A DNA stretch of 61,304 nucleotides from Methanobacteriota archaeon (GTDB lineage: Archaea; Thermoplasmatota; Poseidoniia; Poseidoniales; Thalassarchaeaceae): NCBI GenBank assembly GCA_014239955.1, contig JAAZXW010000007.1, positions 1 through 61,304 on the forward strand. Direction: 5' to 3'. The translations under genes were made by a program, and so were the position numbers. The first letter of the stretch is position 1. Every line of letters starts with the position of its first letter. The notes below the pieces were generated by a model. The model worked only from the letters and a program-made list of their open reading frames with translations, was not told the origin of the DNA and did not search any database. This document shows, piece after piece, positions 1 to 8,035 of the stretch.

Positions 1-1002
1 CCTCAGGGTCTGGTCCCCTATCTCCAAGTAAACTCTGGTGGTAGCTATGCTGGAATGTCCCAGAAGCCTCTGAATGGTGACCAGATCTGCTCCCCTCTCT
101 AACAGTCCTGTAGCGAATGTGTGCCTCAGTGTATGAGGACTCAAGCGACTCTTTGGTATGTCAGCAGCATCGGCAAGCCTGTCCATCATCTTCTGTATTG
201 ATCGGGGGTTTATCCGCCTCCCCCTGCTTGAGACGAACATGGCCCTAAGTCCACCATCATCGATATCGCTGATCCTTCTTGCCCTGATTGGCTCCCATGA
301 TTCCAGGACCTCTACCGAATCTTGCGTGAACAGGACAGTGCGATCCTTCTCTCCCTTCCCTCCAATCACCATTGCAGACAGATCATCCTTGTCAATGTCA
401 TCGATATCGAGTGCGCAAAGCTCCGAGACTCTCAGCCCCGTGTCCAGCATTAGGGTAGAGACTGGCATTGCCAATGGATCTTCAGACTCACTCACTGCAC
501 GTCTGAGTCTAGCCAACTCTCTCCTGCCCAGAGTCTTTGGAAGGGAACGACTTCTCGATGGACGCTGGATCCAGTCCGGTACTGTGTGCCCTAGCCATTT
601 CAGCAGATGGGTAATAGCCGCAATTTTCGCATTGATGGTGGAGGGCTTCAGTTCGCCTAGACCGTTCATCCACGCATCCATCCTCCCATTGTTGGGATCC
701 ACGAAGAGGTGGAATGGCCTCACGGGGATTGCGGACGCCGCCTCCCAATCCAACACATCTTCTCCGGGAAGGGAAGTGGTGGAGAACGACCTCACTGCAA
801 CATCGTAGGCCCTGATGGTATGGGAGCTCTTCTTCTCAGAGCGCAATTGCTGCATCCAGCAATCGTGCCATCGCAGGTCTGCTAGTCTATTCAGCCTCGA
901 TGGAAGGGAGTCACTAAGGCCAATTTCGTCCGAACCGAATCTCTGACCAAATCTCCCGCCAGGGGGACTGTCAATTTCGTTACTGTTCCCTTCTTCAGTC
1001 AA
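1..1002 (-). CDS. Tyrosine recombinase (XerC/XerD/XerA-type), 3' end cut by window edge
   Basis: Site-specific tyrosine recombinase, probably a Xer-like chromosome dimer resolvase or an integrase. Reading the minus strand, an N-terminal SAM-like core-binding domain (EKKSSHTIRAYD) is followed by the catalytic domain. All expected catalytic residues are visible: Arg191 in TGLRVSEL, Lys in GKGEKDR, His290 and Arg293 in HTLRH, His316 in LGHSS and the nucleophile Tyr325 in TTRVYLE. Only a few C-terminal residues should be missing beyond base 1. The start is uncertain. I chose the TTG at 1002 because GGAGG lies about 9 bases upstream of it; an ATG at 855 would cut into the core-binding domain, and the frame stays open to 1161. 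It lies downstream of the RimK-like gene on the same strand. No phage or integron genes adjoin it, so a housekeeping Xer role is the simpler reading. Confidence 0.85.
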   Translation of the reverse strand, partial: MTEEGNSNEIDSPPGGRFGQRFGSDEIGLSDSLPSRLNRLADLRWHDCWMQQLRSEKKSSHTIRAYDVAVRSFSTTSLPGEDVLDWEAASAIPVRPFHLFVDPNNGRMDAWMNGLGELKPSTINAKIAAITHLLKWLGHTVPDWIQRPSRSRSLPKTLGRRELARLRRAVSESEDPLAMPVSTLMLDTGLRVSELCALDIDDIDKDDLSAMVIGGKGEKDRTVLFTQDSVEVLESWEPIRARRISDIDDGGLRAMFVSSRGRRINPRSIQKMMDRLADAADIPKSRLSPHTLRHTFATGLLERGADLVTIQRLLGHSSIATTRVYLEIGDQTLR

Positions 1003-1145
1003 TCCTGCTCGCCTCCAGCCGCAAGCGGCGTGTGCATCCCTGTCCCGAAGGACGAAGGCAACGAGGCGTGTTGGAACTTGAATGCTTCTCTGCCCCTTTA
1101 GGGTTTGAAGCGGGTTAGCAGGCAAGCCATTCTTAGCCGAGGTGA

Positions 1146-2096
1146 TCAGAAGGCGTGCTCAGATCCCTTTTCGTTATAACCAGGGCCCCCTCCAATCTTC
1201 TCCGAATCCACGGAATCTCTCTCATACAGATTGTTCAGTCGTTGTGCAACCTTCTCTGCTATATTGATTCTGGTCGCCCCCTCTATCCCTTCTAATCCGG
1301 GACTCGAGTTCACTTCCAGGACCAGAGGTCCTCGATCGGATTCGAGCAAGTCGACACCAGCCAACTCAAGTCCCAATGTTTGAGTGGAGCGGATTGCAAT
1401 ATTCCTCTGTTCATCAGTCAATTCTACATTGCTGACCGAACCTCCAAGGTGGAAGTTGGAACGGAACTCGCTCCCATGGGCCTTCCTACGCATAGAAGCA
1501 ACAACCTCCCCTCCAACGACAAGAGCGCGAATATCACTACCATGAGACTCCTTGATGTACTCCTGAACCAGGGGTCTCATCCCCCTCTCAAGCATTTGGA
1601 AGACGAGTTGCCTTGCCTGCTGTGACGAGTTAACCAAGAAGACTCCAGAGCCATGAGTTCCCTCAGTGGACTTGACTACGCAAGGAGAGCCTCCGACTCT
1701 TCTCACTGCTCGGTCGGTGTCCTCCCAAGCCCCTACTTGAGCAGTAATGGGGACCGGTACACGAGCCTCTGCCATCATTTGGCAGGCAACAAGCTTGTCC
1801 CTGCTCCTCATGATTCCCCGGCTGGAGTTGAGTACGATGACTCCCGACTGCTCGAATTGCCGTACTATGGCTACCCCTCTCCTGGTGATGGAGTATCCAA
1901 TTCTTGGGAGCACAGCCTCGCACTCCACCGGCCAGCCCTTGTGGAAAACTCTGCCCCCATCCTCATCGACTACTACGGTCAGTGCCAACGGATCGATAAT
2001 GTCGACCATCCAGCCCATTTTCTCCGCCTCCGTCGCAAGCCTCCTTGTGCTGTACAGCTCGGGACCCCTCGAAAGGAGGACTAGCCTAGGCTCCAT
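1146..2096 (-). CDS. rimK: RimK-family ATP-grasp ligase (alpha-L-glutamate ligase-like)
   Basis: ATP-grasp enzyme of the RimK/LysX/MptN group, which joins an amino acid, usually glutamate, to a carboxylate on a protein, LysW or cofactor. The protein is about 316 residues, matching bacterial RimK (about 300). It opens MEPRLVLLSRGPELYSTRRL, the usual RimK beginning. ATP-grasp signatures follow: CVVKSTEGTHGSGVFL (lysine and glycine-rich loop), LVQEYIKESHGSDIRALVVG, and the Mg-binding VLEVNSSPGLEGIE near the C-terminus. The frame stays open to an ATG at 2261, but that would overlap the divergent gene starting at 2228, so the ATG at 2096 is preferred. No lysW or lysine-biosynthesis gene is adjacent, so the acceptor substrate is unknown. 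Confidence 0.85.
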   Translation of the reverse strand: MEPRLVLLSRGPELYSTRRLATEAEKMGWMVDIIDPLALTVVVDEDGGRVFHKGWPVECEAVLPRIGYSITRRGVAIVRQFEQSGVIVLNSSRGIMRSRDKLVACQMMAEARVPVPITAQVGAWEDTDRAVRRVGGSPCVVKSTEGTHGSGVFLVNSSQQARQLVFQMLERGMRPLVQEYIKESHGSDIRALVVGGEVVASMRRKAHGSEFRSNFHLGGSVSNVELTDEQRNIAIRSTQTLGLELAGVDLLESDRGPLVLEVNSSPGLEGIEGATRINIAEKVAQRLNNLYERDSVDSEKIGGGPGYNEKGSEHAF

Positions 2097-2227
2097 GGTC
2101 TGCGCCGCCCAAAAGGCCGTCTTCAACCCTTTCCCTCGGGAATTCAAGACAACACGAGGAGTATGCCCCCGGAGGCCCACGTAGTCGGAGAGATTGAAAG
2201 CCTCAGGGTCGGACTGAGTCACAGAGC

Positions 2228-4321
2228 ATGCCCGAAGACGATTCAATTGACAGAGAGTCACTCACCTCAAACACAGTAGCGAAGCTCAGGGAGATATGCA
2301 AGGATCGGGGACTTCTCGTGTCGGGGAAGAAATCTGTACTGGTTGATAGGATCCTGGAAGATGCCGGGATTGTCAAAGATTCCACCGAGACTCCCGAAGA
2401 TGAATCGTGGGACGAGGACGACGCTCTCGTAGTTGACGACGACCTCCCGGATACACGTGAGAAGGTGGACGAGGTACTTTCGAGGATTGGAGGGGTCGTA
2501 GAGGCCGAGATCGTAGAGGCCGAGGTCATTACTCCCGAACCCGAGGAATCTCCGGCAGCTCTAGAACCCATGATCCTTGGTGAGGACGATCAACCGTCTT
2601 TGGTCATTTCAATGCCAACGATTTCTTCGTTGGGAGACAGATGGAAGGCTGTGGTCGCCATTCTACTTGTGACAATCCTCGTCGGTGCCACTGCTACGGT
2701 TTTCCTACAGAGGAGTTCCGGATTCACTGTCTCAAAATTGAGATTCGGAGAGAGCATGGACTTCCAGGTCATCGGCTCTAGCCTCAGCATCAATGGTGAG
2801 GAGATGCTCAGTCTAGTTAGAGACTCCAGTGGCGGCATCTTGGATCCGGCCTGCGGAGAATTCTCAATGGAAATGGATGGCACGGGCACGGTTCTGGTTT
2901 CAGATGGGCCTGATTCGGGTGCGGTAAGCACCACCGATAGTCTAGGGAGGACAGGATTCCTTTCTGCTGAGAAGAGTATTAGTCTGGATCTTGACGTTGA
3001 CTTCGAGGGCAGGACTTGGAGAGACGATGCTCAAACCGACTGTGGAAACATACGATGGGTAATGTCAGGCAACGATCTGTTGATCGACTCGACTAGTTGG
3101 GTGGAGCTGGAGAAGACCGAGGTGAAGAGGACCCACACATCGATTTCCTTCAGTGATGTAGACTCAGTGACTACTAATCTCAGAGTCGTGACTTATGATG
3201 CTGGAGGACTCGGAGGATTGGCAGCGCTTCTCCCCACCCTCTCTTTCCCCATGACCCCAATCGAGCTTCATGACTTCTTTGGAGATGCTGTAATCAAGGA
3301 GGGGGCAAGGTCCTCAGACCCTGATTTGAATTGGAACTCAGACTGGAATTGGGAGGTGAAGAAGGAGTTCAGGGATAATACTCATGGCCTCGTTTATCCA
3401 ATTTTCCTAGAACACGAAGAAATCGGAAGGTGTTACGGGCACGCAACTATCCAAATCTATGTGAAGAGCGACAGCGCATGGCCAGTCAAGCAGATGTCTG
3501 ATATCCTTCTCGACAAGGACTTGCAGACTAAGGATTGCGATTTCCTTGTTAGTTCTCTGTCCGATGAGCTTCTGCCCCAGGGGACACTGTCCATTACCAC
3601 GTCATTCTCACGCACAGATTCGTCCCATGGTAGTCGTGCTATTGACTGGGAAAGAAACTACATTGGGAGTCCCACTGATGGTGAAGATAGGCCTGGGACC
3701 TCTACCAAGAGGAACTGGGTCGATTCCATGTGGGACGAATCGGATATTAGACAGTTTGACCTCGAAGAGGCAGTCACCTGTCTGAAGTCCAACCATCCAA
3801 ACACACAGGCAACCCAGGCCCTCGATTCTGGAGGTTACATTTGGCGGTCATATTGGTCCAGAACAACTGGGGAGGGGGAGTGGAACATGTCTTGGGTGGA
3901 TGAAGACGATGACTCTGGTTGGTTGGTTCTAAGGAGATCTTCCGAGGGTTGCGAGGTAATCTCAACAGGCTCGAACAATAGAGGCGATGTTTCATGGAAT
4001 CGTGACTCAATTCCATCCACTCAGACGATGTCACTATTGGAACAGAGAATCCTAAGCCCCGGCAGATACCCGGACCTCTCTCAGTTCATACAATCCGGAG
4101 ATTCTTGGAATTTGGAAGCAGAGGTGGGCTACAGGCTTTCTGTAACTGAGGATAACGAATTACTGAATTTCCTACCTGGAGACCTTGGAGATGGGAAGGT
4201 AACCATGACTGCAGCTAGGGAATGGGAAGACAATGGCAGAGATAAGTCACTAGACTTGGCAATGGATGCAGAGATTGGCGAGATGATGTTCTGGTATCTC
4301 ATCGACAGTCCCACCAGCTAA
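2228..4321 (+). CDS. SAP-domain protein with one membrane anchor and a large external domain
   Basis: A 697-residue protein of unknown function. Residues 12-46 (VAKLREICKDRGLLVSGKKS and onward) form a clear SAP helix-extension-helix motif, a small DNA-binding fold. A very acidic linker follows (50-130), containing a short duplication of VEAE. One hydrophobic helix at about 140-160 (WKAVVAILLVTILVGATATV) is followed by about 535 residues rich in Trp, Asp and Ser with scattered cysteines, which look extracytoplasmic. The expected topology puts the SAP domain in the cytoplasm and the bulk outside. It lies 69 bases upstream of a ParA gene on the same strand, suggesting a link to chromosome or surface positioning. 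I recognise no family for the external part. Confidence 0.75.
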   Translation: MPEDDSIDRESLTSNTVAKLREICKDRGLLVSGKKSVLVDRILEDAGIVKDSTETPEDESWDEDDALVVDDDLPDTREKVDEVLSRIGGVVEAEIVEAEVITPEPEESPAALEPMILGEDDQPSLVISMPTISSLGDRWKAVVAILLVTILVGATATVFLQRSSGFTVSKLRFGESMDFQVIGSSLSINGEEMLSLVRDSSGGILDPACGEFSMEMDGTGTVLVSDGPDSGAVSTTDSLGRTGFLSAEKSISLDLDVDFEGRTWRDDAQTDCGNIRWVMSGNDLLIDSTSWVELEKTEVKRTHTSISFSDVDSVTTNLRVVTYDAGGLGGLAALLPTLSFPMTPIELHDFFGDAVIKEGARSSDPDLNWNSDWNWEVKKEFRDNTHGLVYPIFLEHEEIGRCYGHATIQIYVKSDSAWPVKQMSDILLDKDLQTKDCDFLVSSLSDELLPQGTLSITTSFSRTDSSHGSRAIDWERNYIGSPTDGEDRPGTSTKRNWVDSMWDESDIRQFDLEEAVTCLKSNHPNTQATQALDSGGYIWRSYWSRTTGEGEWNMSWVDEDDDSGWLVLRRSSEGCEVISTGSNNRGDVSWNRDSIPSTQTMSLLEQRILSPGRYPDLSQFIQSGDSWNLEAEVGYRLSVTEDNELLNFLPGDLGDGKVTMTAAREWEDNGRDKSLDLAMDAEIGEMMFWYLIDSPTS

Positions 4322-4390
4322 AGCAAAACTGTCTTTTCACCGCCTTGAAAAGCGTCATGTTCAACACGGCTCCGAGCGCCGTTACCTCGG

Positions 4391-5344
4391 ATGACCTCCA
4401 CTGATGGTGACGAAGAATTGCCGGAAGTAGGTGAGGCGCCACTGATAATCGACGTAGAATTCTTGGAGGAGGAAGACGAAAACCTCGCTCAACATATCGA
4501 TTCGCCCGAGGAGATTAGTGCAACAAGGTCGCGGAGTCCGATGGAGCTCCCGCTTTCACTACCAACACCCCAAGGGCGCGCAAGGGTCGTTACAGTAATC
4601 AACCAGAAGGGCGGTGTCGGGAAGACTACTACAGTCATCAACATCGCATCCCAACTTGCCTTGAGGGGATTCAGGGTTCTTGTTATCGACTCAGATTCCC
4701 AGGGGAACTGCGCCACCGGACTCGGGGTGGATAAGAGCAGGGTCCGGACGACTACAAGAGACCTGATTCTAAGGCCGGAGACCGCAGTCGACTCTCGGCA
4801 CGCGACAGCAGTGGATAATCTGCACATTATAGTCGGAGACAGGAGTCTGATTGGATTGGAGCAGGAGATGATGAGGCAACTTGGAAGGGAGAAGAGGATG
4901 AAGGAGGCACTCGACCCTCTCCTTGCTCATTACGACCTTGTACTGATTGACACTCCCCCTTCCCTGGGCCTGGTGACGATCAATGCATTGGTGGCCTCTG
5001 ACGGGATACTAGTTCCGGTTCAGACTGAATACTTCGCATTGGAGGGGTTGGCCCTTCTGGCTGGAACAATTAGGGAGGTCAGGAGTCTGCTCAATGATAG
5101 ACTGGGAGTCGATGGGGTCCTTCTAACCATGCACTCGCAGACACTTCTGAACAAGCAGGTTGCAGGAGAGGTTCTGGCAAACTTCCCTGACCTAGTTGTC
5201 AGGCCAGCGATTAGGAGGAATGTCAGGTTAGCCGAAGCACCAAGCCACGGAGTCCCAATACACCTCCATGACCCTGCCAGTGCCGGTGGTAAGGACTACC
5301 AGGCAATAGCCACAGAATTGCAGATTCGTTGGGGTCTGTCGTAA
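4391..5344 (+). CDS. parA: ParA/Soj-family ATPase
   Basis: Deviant-Walker ATPase of the ParA/MinD superfamily, which positions DNA or protein cargo through ATP-dependent dimerisation. The protein is 317 residues with a 60-residue acidic N-terminal extension. The deviant Walker A KGGVGKTT has the signature lysine at 73 and the P-loop lysine at 78. It is followed by IDSDSQGNCATGLG and LIDTPPSLGLVTINAL (Walker B and switch). The C-terminal AIRRNVRLAEAPSHG is typical of Soj-like ParA. The acidic extension is unusual for ParA. The next reading frame begins one base after the stop codon and opens with a ParB-like peptide. No complete parB gene follows. Confidence 0.92.
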   Translation: MTSTDGDEELPEVGEAPLIIDVEFLEEEDENLAQHIDSPEEISATRSRSPMELPLSLPTPQGRARVVTVINQKGGVGKTTTVINIASQLALRGFRVLVIDSDSQGNCATGLGVDKSRVRTTTRDLILRPETAVDSRHATAVDNLHIIVGDRSLIGLEQEMMRQLGREKRMKEALDPLLAHYDLVLIDTPPSLGLVTINALVASDGILVPVQTEYFALEGLALLAGTIREVRSLLNDRLGVDGVLLTMHSQTLLNKQVAGEVLANFPDLVVRPAIRRNVRLAEAPSHGVPIHLHDPASAGGKDYQAIATELQIRWGLS

Positions 5345-5345
5345 T

Positions 5346-6323
5346 ATGGTTAGAAGCGGACTGGGCAGAGGCCTGGAGGAGATATACTCCAGAACCGAGG
5401 GTCCCGACCTATCCTCATTCGTAACTGAGGGAGTGATGTCGGACTCTCCTAGGGAGGCGGTTATTTGGATGATATTCGGCAGCTTCTGCTTTGGAACAAT
5501 GAATGCTCTGGTCAAGTGGACGAGTGATCATGCTGATGTGTGGATGATAATCATGGTCAGATCAGCGGTGATCGCCTTTGGAGTGGCTACGTTCGCAGCA
5601 AGCCGCGGTATCAGTCTGAAAATCAATGACAAGAGGACAATGCTTCTCAGATGCTCCCTCGGCCTTCTAGCGATGATTATCTACTTCACCGCTCTCGGTA
5701 GGATCCCGATAGGGCAGGCAGTGGCCCTCCAGTATACGGGACCCATATTCGTAGCACTGCTTTCGGGAAGGATTCTGGCTGAACGAGTCTCATTCGTAGT
5801 CGTTGGGCTTGTCATGACTGCATTCACTGGAATTGTCCTGATAGTCTCCCCGGAACTTGGTAGCATCGAGCCAGATGCCCTTTTGGCCCTCGGATCCGGA
5901 TTCTTCGCCGCTCTGGCATACATGTACGTCAGAGAACTCAGGAAGACGGACTCACCTGCTACTGTAGTGTTCTGGTTCGCCGCCTTCTCTGTGTGCGGGA
6001 GCATCATCCAAGCCGCCCCAGATATCCCCTCCCTGGATTCCAAAACTATTGCTTCTCTAGTTGGAGTGGGCATTGGAGCGGGAGGGGGCCAGATCGGAAT
6101 CACAATGGCGTACCACAAGGCGAATGCCGCTTGGGTCAGTGCCTTCTCCTACCTCACTGTAATCGTAGCCACGTTCTACGGCTTCGCAATTTTCGGTGAG
6201 ACCCTCACTCACGCAGACTGGGCCGGGGGCATCCTCATCGTTGGATCAGGAGTGGCATTGGTGTTCTCAGTCCCCCAGGAGGGCCCCTCACAACAGACCA
6301 AACCCTCACGAGACGCTTCCTAG
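5346..6323 (+). CDS. DMT/EamA-family permease with ParB-like N-terminal peptide
   Basis: Membrane protein with about ten hydrophobic helices in two EamA repeats, typical of the drug/metabolite transporter superfamily. The substrate is not predictable. The frame opens one base after parA with MVRSGLGRGLEEIYSR. This closely resembles the N-terminal GLGRGLxxL peptide by which ParB/Spo0J proteins stimulate the ParA ATPase. The transporter proper begins near the in-frame ATG at 5436 (MSDSPREAVIW), which has GAGG a few bases upstream. So either the 30 extra residues are translated as a fusion, or a tiny ParB-like leader and the transporter are made from one frame by two starts. It overlaps the convergent lipoprotein gene by 18 bases. 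Confidence 0.85.
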   Translation: MVRSGLGRGLEEIYSRTEGPDLSSFVTEGVMSDSPREAVIWMIFGSFCFGTMNALVKWTSDHADVWMIIMVRSAVIAFGVATFAASRGISLKINDKRTMLLRCSLGLLAMIIYFTALGRIPIGQAVALQYTGPIFVALLSGRILAERVSFVVVGLVMTAFTGIVLIVSPELGSIEPDALLALGSGFFAALAYMYVRELRKTDSPATVVFWFAAFSVCGSIIQAAPDIPSLDSKTIASLVGVGIGAGGGQIGITMAYHKANAAWVSAFSYLTVIVATFYGFAIFGETLTHADWAGGILIVGSGVALVFSVPQEGPSQQTKPSRDAS

Positions 6324-7316
6324 GGATTGGATGGTAATCGTTCCTCCCATGTTTGCATGGTTCTGGCAGTAGTAGTACAGAGTGTCAGGAGCATCCAGAG
6401 GAACTGTGAATGTCAGCAAACCGTCTGAGCCCTGGCTTCCCGTGTATGTCACGCCACCTGTGTACTGGGTGCCTCCTCCGTGAGTCCCATCGCTACTGGA
6501 GGACAGCCTCAGAGGGTGAGGGGAGTTGCTAGAAGCAGACTGATCAAAAGTATAGGTGAAGCCTCTGTACAGGGTCACATCAGCCTGTAGAATTGAATCG
6601 ATGTAGAACTTCATTCCTGAGACTGTTATGTCCATCTCCATCACTACGGGCACCGAACCATCACCCCCGTCTTCTCCAGCAGGGCCCTCTGGGCCCTCTG
6701 GCCCCATCTGGCCATCAGACCCCGTATCGCCATCAGCGCCGTCCGATCCGGGAGAACCCTGTGGTCCAGGAGATCCCTCTGGGCCTGAGATATTCCCTAG
6801 ATCGACCCACTTAGAACCACTCCAGACATGGATGTGTACAGTTGAGTTTACCATGAAAGCGTCCCCAGAGTTTCCGATGTATATTTCCCCGAGATCAGAA
6901 GTCTCTTCAACGGTGCCAATAACCGAGAATGAGGTTCCATCTTCCCCAGCCGGACCCACTGGGCCCTGTGCCCCGTCTGCCCCAGCCGGACCCGCTGGGC
7001 CCTGTGCCCCGTCTGCCCCAGCCGGACCCGCTGGGCCCTGTGCTCCCTCCGATCCCGTCAGATCAATCAATTCCCACGAACCGCCGGAGCAGGCTTGGAA
7101 TCCTGACTCATAGGCAACATAGTACAGTCTGCCATCTGTCGAGGAATCGCAGACAGGTAGGTCGGACGAACTCTGCACTAGGAAAACGTTCCAATCCTCA
7201 AGAGCACCGGGTTCCTCCTCCAAATCGTCATCGGTCCCCGAGCAACCCGACAGGGCAGAGGCAGTCATCAGTAGGGCTAGTAGAATCGCCAAGACGTTCT
7301 TTCTGGTACTCTTCAT
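6306..7316 (-). CDS. Lipoprotein with collagen-like repeats and a C-terminal cupredoxin-like domain
   Basis: Predicted secreted, lipid-anchored protein of 336 residues. The ATG at 7316 gives MKSTRKNVLAILLALLMTAS and then the lipobox LSGC. Two collagen-like Gly-X-Y tracts lie at about residues 88-127 and 178-220, separated by a short folded insert. The last 105 residues resemble a plastocyanin-type cupredoxin: a His in SPHPLRLS (about 267) and the cluster YYCQNHANM (Cys317, His320, Met323) have the C-x2-H-x2-M spacing of a type 1 copper site. A role in copper binding or electron transfer at the surface is an inference. An earlier in-frame start at 7349 would add 11 residues before the signal peptide and is less likely. 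Confidence 0.85.
   Translation of the reverse strand: MKSTRKNVLAILLALLMTASALSGCSGTDDDLEEEPGALEDWNVFLVQSSSDLPVCDSSTDGRLYYVAYESGFQACSGGSWELIDLTGSEGAQGPAGPAGADGAQGPAGPAGADGAQGPVGPAGEDGTSFSVIGTVEETSDLGEIYIGNSGDAFMVNSTVHIHVWSGSKWVDLGNISGPEGSPGPQGSPGSDGADGDTGSDGQMGPEGPEGPAGEDGGDGSVPVVMEMDITVSGMKFYIDSILQADVTLYRGFTYTFDQSASSNSPHPLRLSSSSDGTHGGGTQYTGGVTYTGSQGSDGLLTFTVPLDAPDTLYYYCQNHANMGGTITIQSLGSVS
6947..7054 (-). repeat. Three tandem copies of a 36-bp unit inside the collagen-like gene
   Basis: Near-identical 36-bp units begin at 6947, 6983 and 7019. Each encodes 12 residues of the form GPAGPAGADGAQ. The copies are contiguous with no spacers, so this is an in-frame minisatellite able to change copy number, not a CRISPR. 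Confidence 0.85.
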
Positions 7317-7345
7317 GAGTTCTCGGGAATCTCCCCGATACTTAA

Positions 7346-8035
7346 TCAATCTCGGAAATCCGAGACCTCTTCTAGTCTTTTTCTCATCAAGTCAGGTACT
7401 CTGGCTCCCTCTGCAGGATACCCGACCGGGAGGAGGAGCATGGCGTGCTCGTGCTTCGGTCTCTGGAGTATGTCCCTCAGGAACCCCATTGGAGAGGGCG
7501 TGTGGGGGAGTGTAGCCAGACCCATGTTGTGAACTGCTGAGATGAACAAACCTGCTGCGATCCCGCAAGACTCCTGTGAATAGTATGTGGGTGCCAAATC
7601 ACCCCCTCTTTCCCTCTTCGAGTGTCTGAAAAGAACGATCACCCATGGCGCATCAGTGATATGCTCCTTCACATAGTCGGTCCCTAAAGGGGCCAGTACC
7701 TCTTCCCACTCATCGGGCATCCTATCCTCGTAGAACCTAGTCTCCTCGCCCTCGGCCTCCTCGCGAATCCTTGTCTTCAATTCCTTGTTCGAGATTGCCA
7801 CAAATGTCCATGGCTGTAGATGGGCCCCAGAAGGGGCAGTGCTTGCAGTCTTGATTGCGAGTTCAATCAACTCGCGTGGCACCTCACGGTCAGAGAAGTT
7901 CCGAGTTGTTCTCCTACTGTCCATCTGCTCGTAGAAAGAGCGTGCATTGGAAAGCATAGCTTCCTTGTCGATCTCCACGAAATCCAGGTCAATGAAGCCA
8001 GGCTTCCTTTCGTCGCTAGCCATATTTCTGCTCAC
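7346..8035 (-). CDS. Nitroreductase-fold flavoprotein, iodotyrosine deiodinase-like
   Basis: FMN-dependent oxidoreductase of 229 residues, closest in sequence to iodotyrosine deiodinase (IYD), which reductively removes halogen from halotyrosines. FMN-site features are SRRTTRNFSD (about 40-49) and APSGAHLQPWTF (67-78). The IYD active-site lid trio is present with the same spacing as in the mammalian enzyme as I recall it: Glu98, Tyr102 four residues on, and Lys123 a further 21 on (VKEH). The C-terminal MLLLPVGYPAEGARVPDL also matches IYD. The GTG at 8035 overlaps the stop of the upstream gene (GTGA), suggesting translational coupling; an ATG at 8023 is an alternative. Whether it acts on halotyrosine or another phenol is not known. 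Confidence 0.85.
   Translation of the reverse strand: MSRNMASDERKPGFIDLDFVEIDKEAMLSNARSFYEQMDSRRTTRNFSDREVPRELIELAIKTASTAPSGAHLQPWTFVAISNKELKTRIREEAEGEETRFYEDRMPDEWEEVLAPLGTDYVKEHITDAPWVIVLFRHSKRERGGDLAPTYYSQESCGIAAGLFISAVHNMGLATLPHTPSPMGFLRDILQRPKHEHAMLLLPVGYPAEGARVPDLMRKRLEEVSDFRD

Noticed and set aside
158-808. Long open frame on the plus strand at the left edge
   Set aside because: It is antisense to the tyrosine recombinase, whose minus-strand reading has all catalytic residues. The plus reading shows no family pattern and is Ser-rich.
6947-7054. 36-bp repeats that could be taken for a CRISPR
   Set aside because: The copies are directly joined without spacers, keep one reading frame and encode collagen-like residues. 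No cas genes are near.
6628-7113. Proline-rich open frames opposite the collagen-like gene
   Set aside because: They arise because Gly-X-Y codons read backwards give Pro and Ser codons. The lipoprotein with its signal peptide is the real gene.
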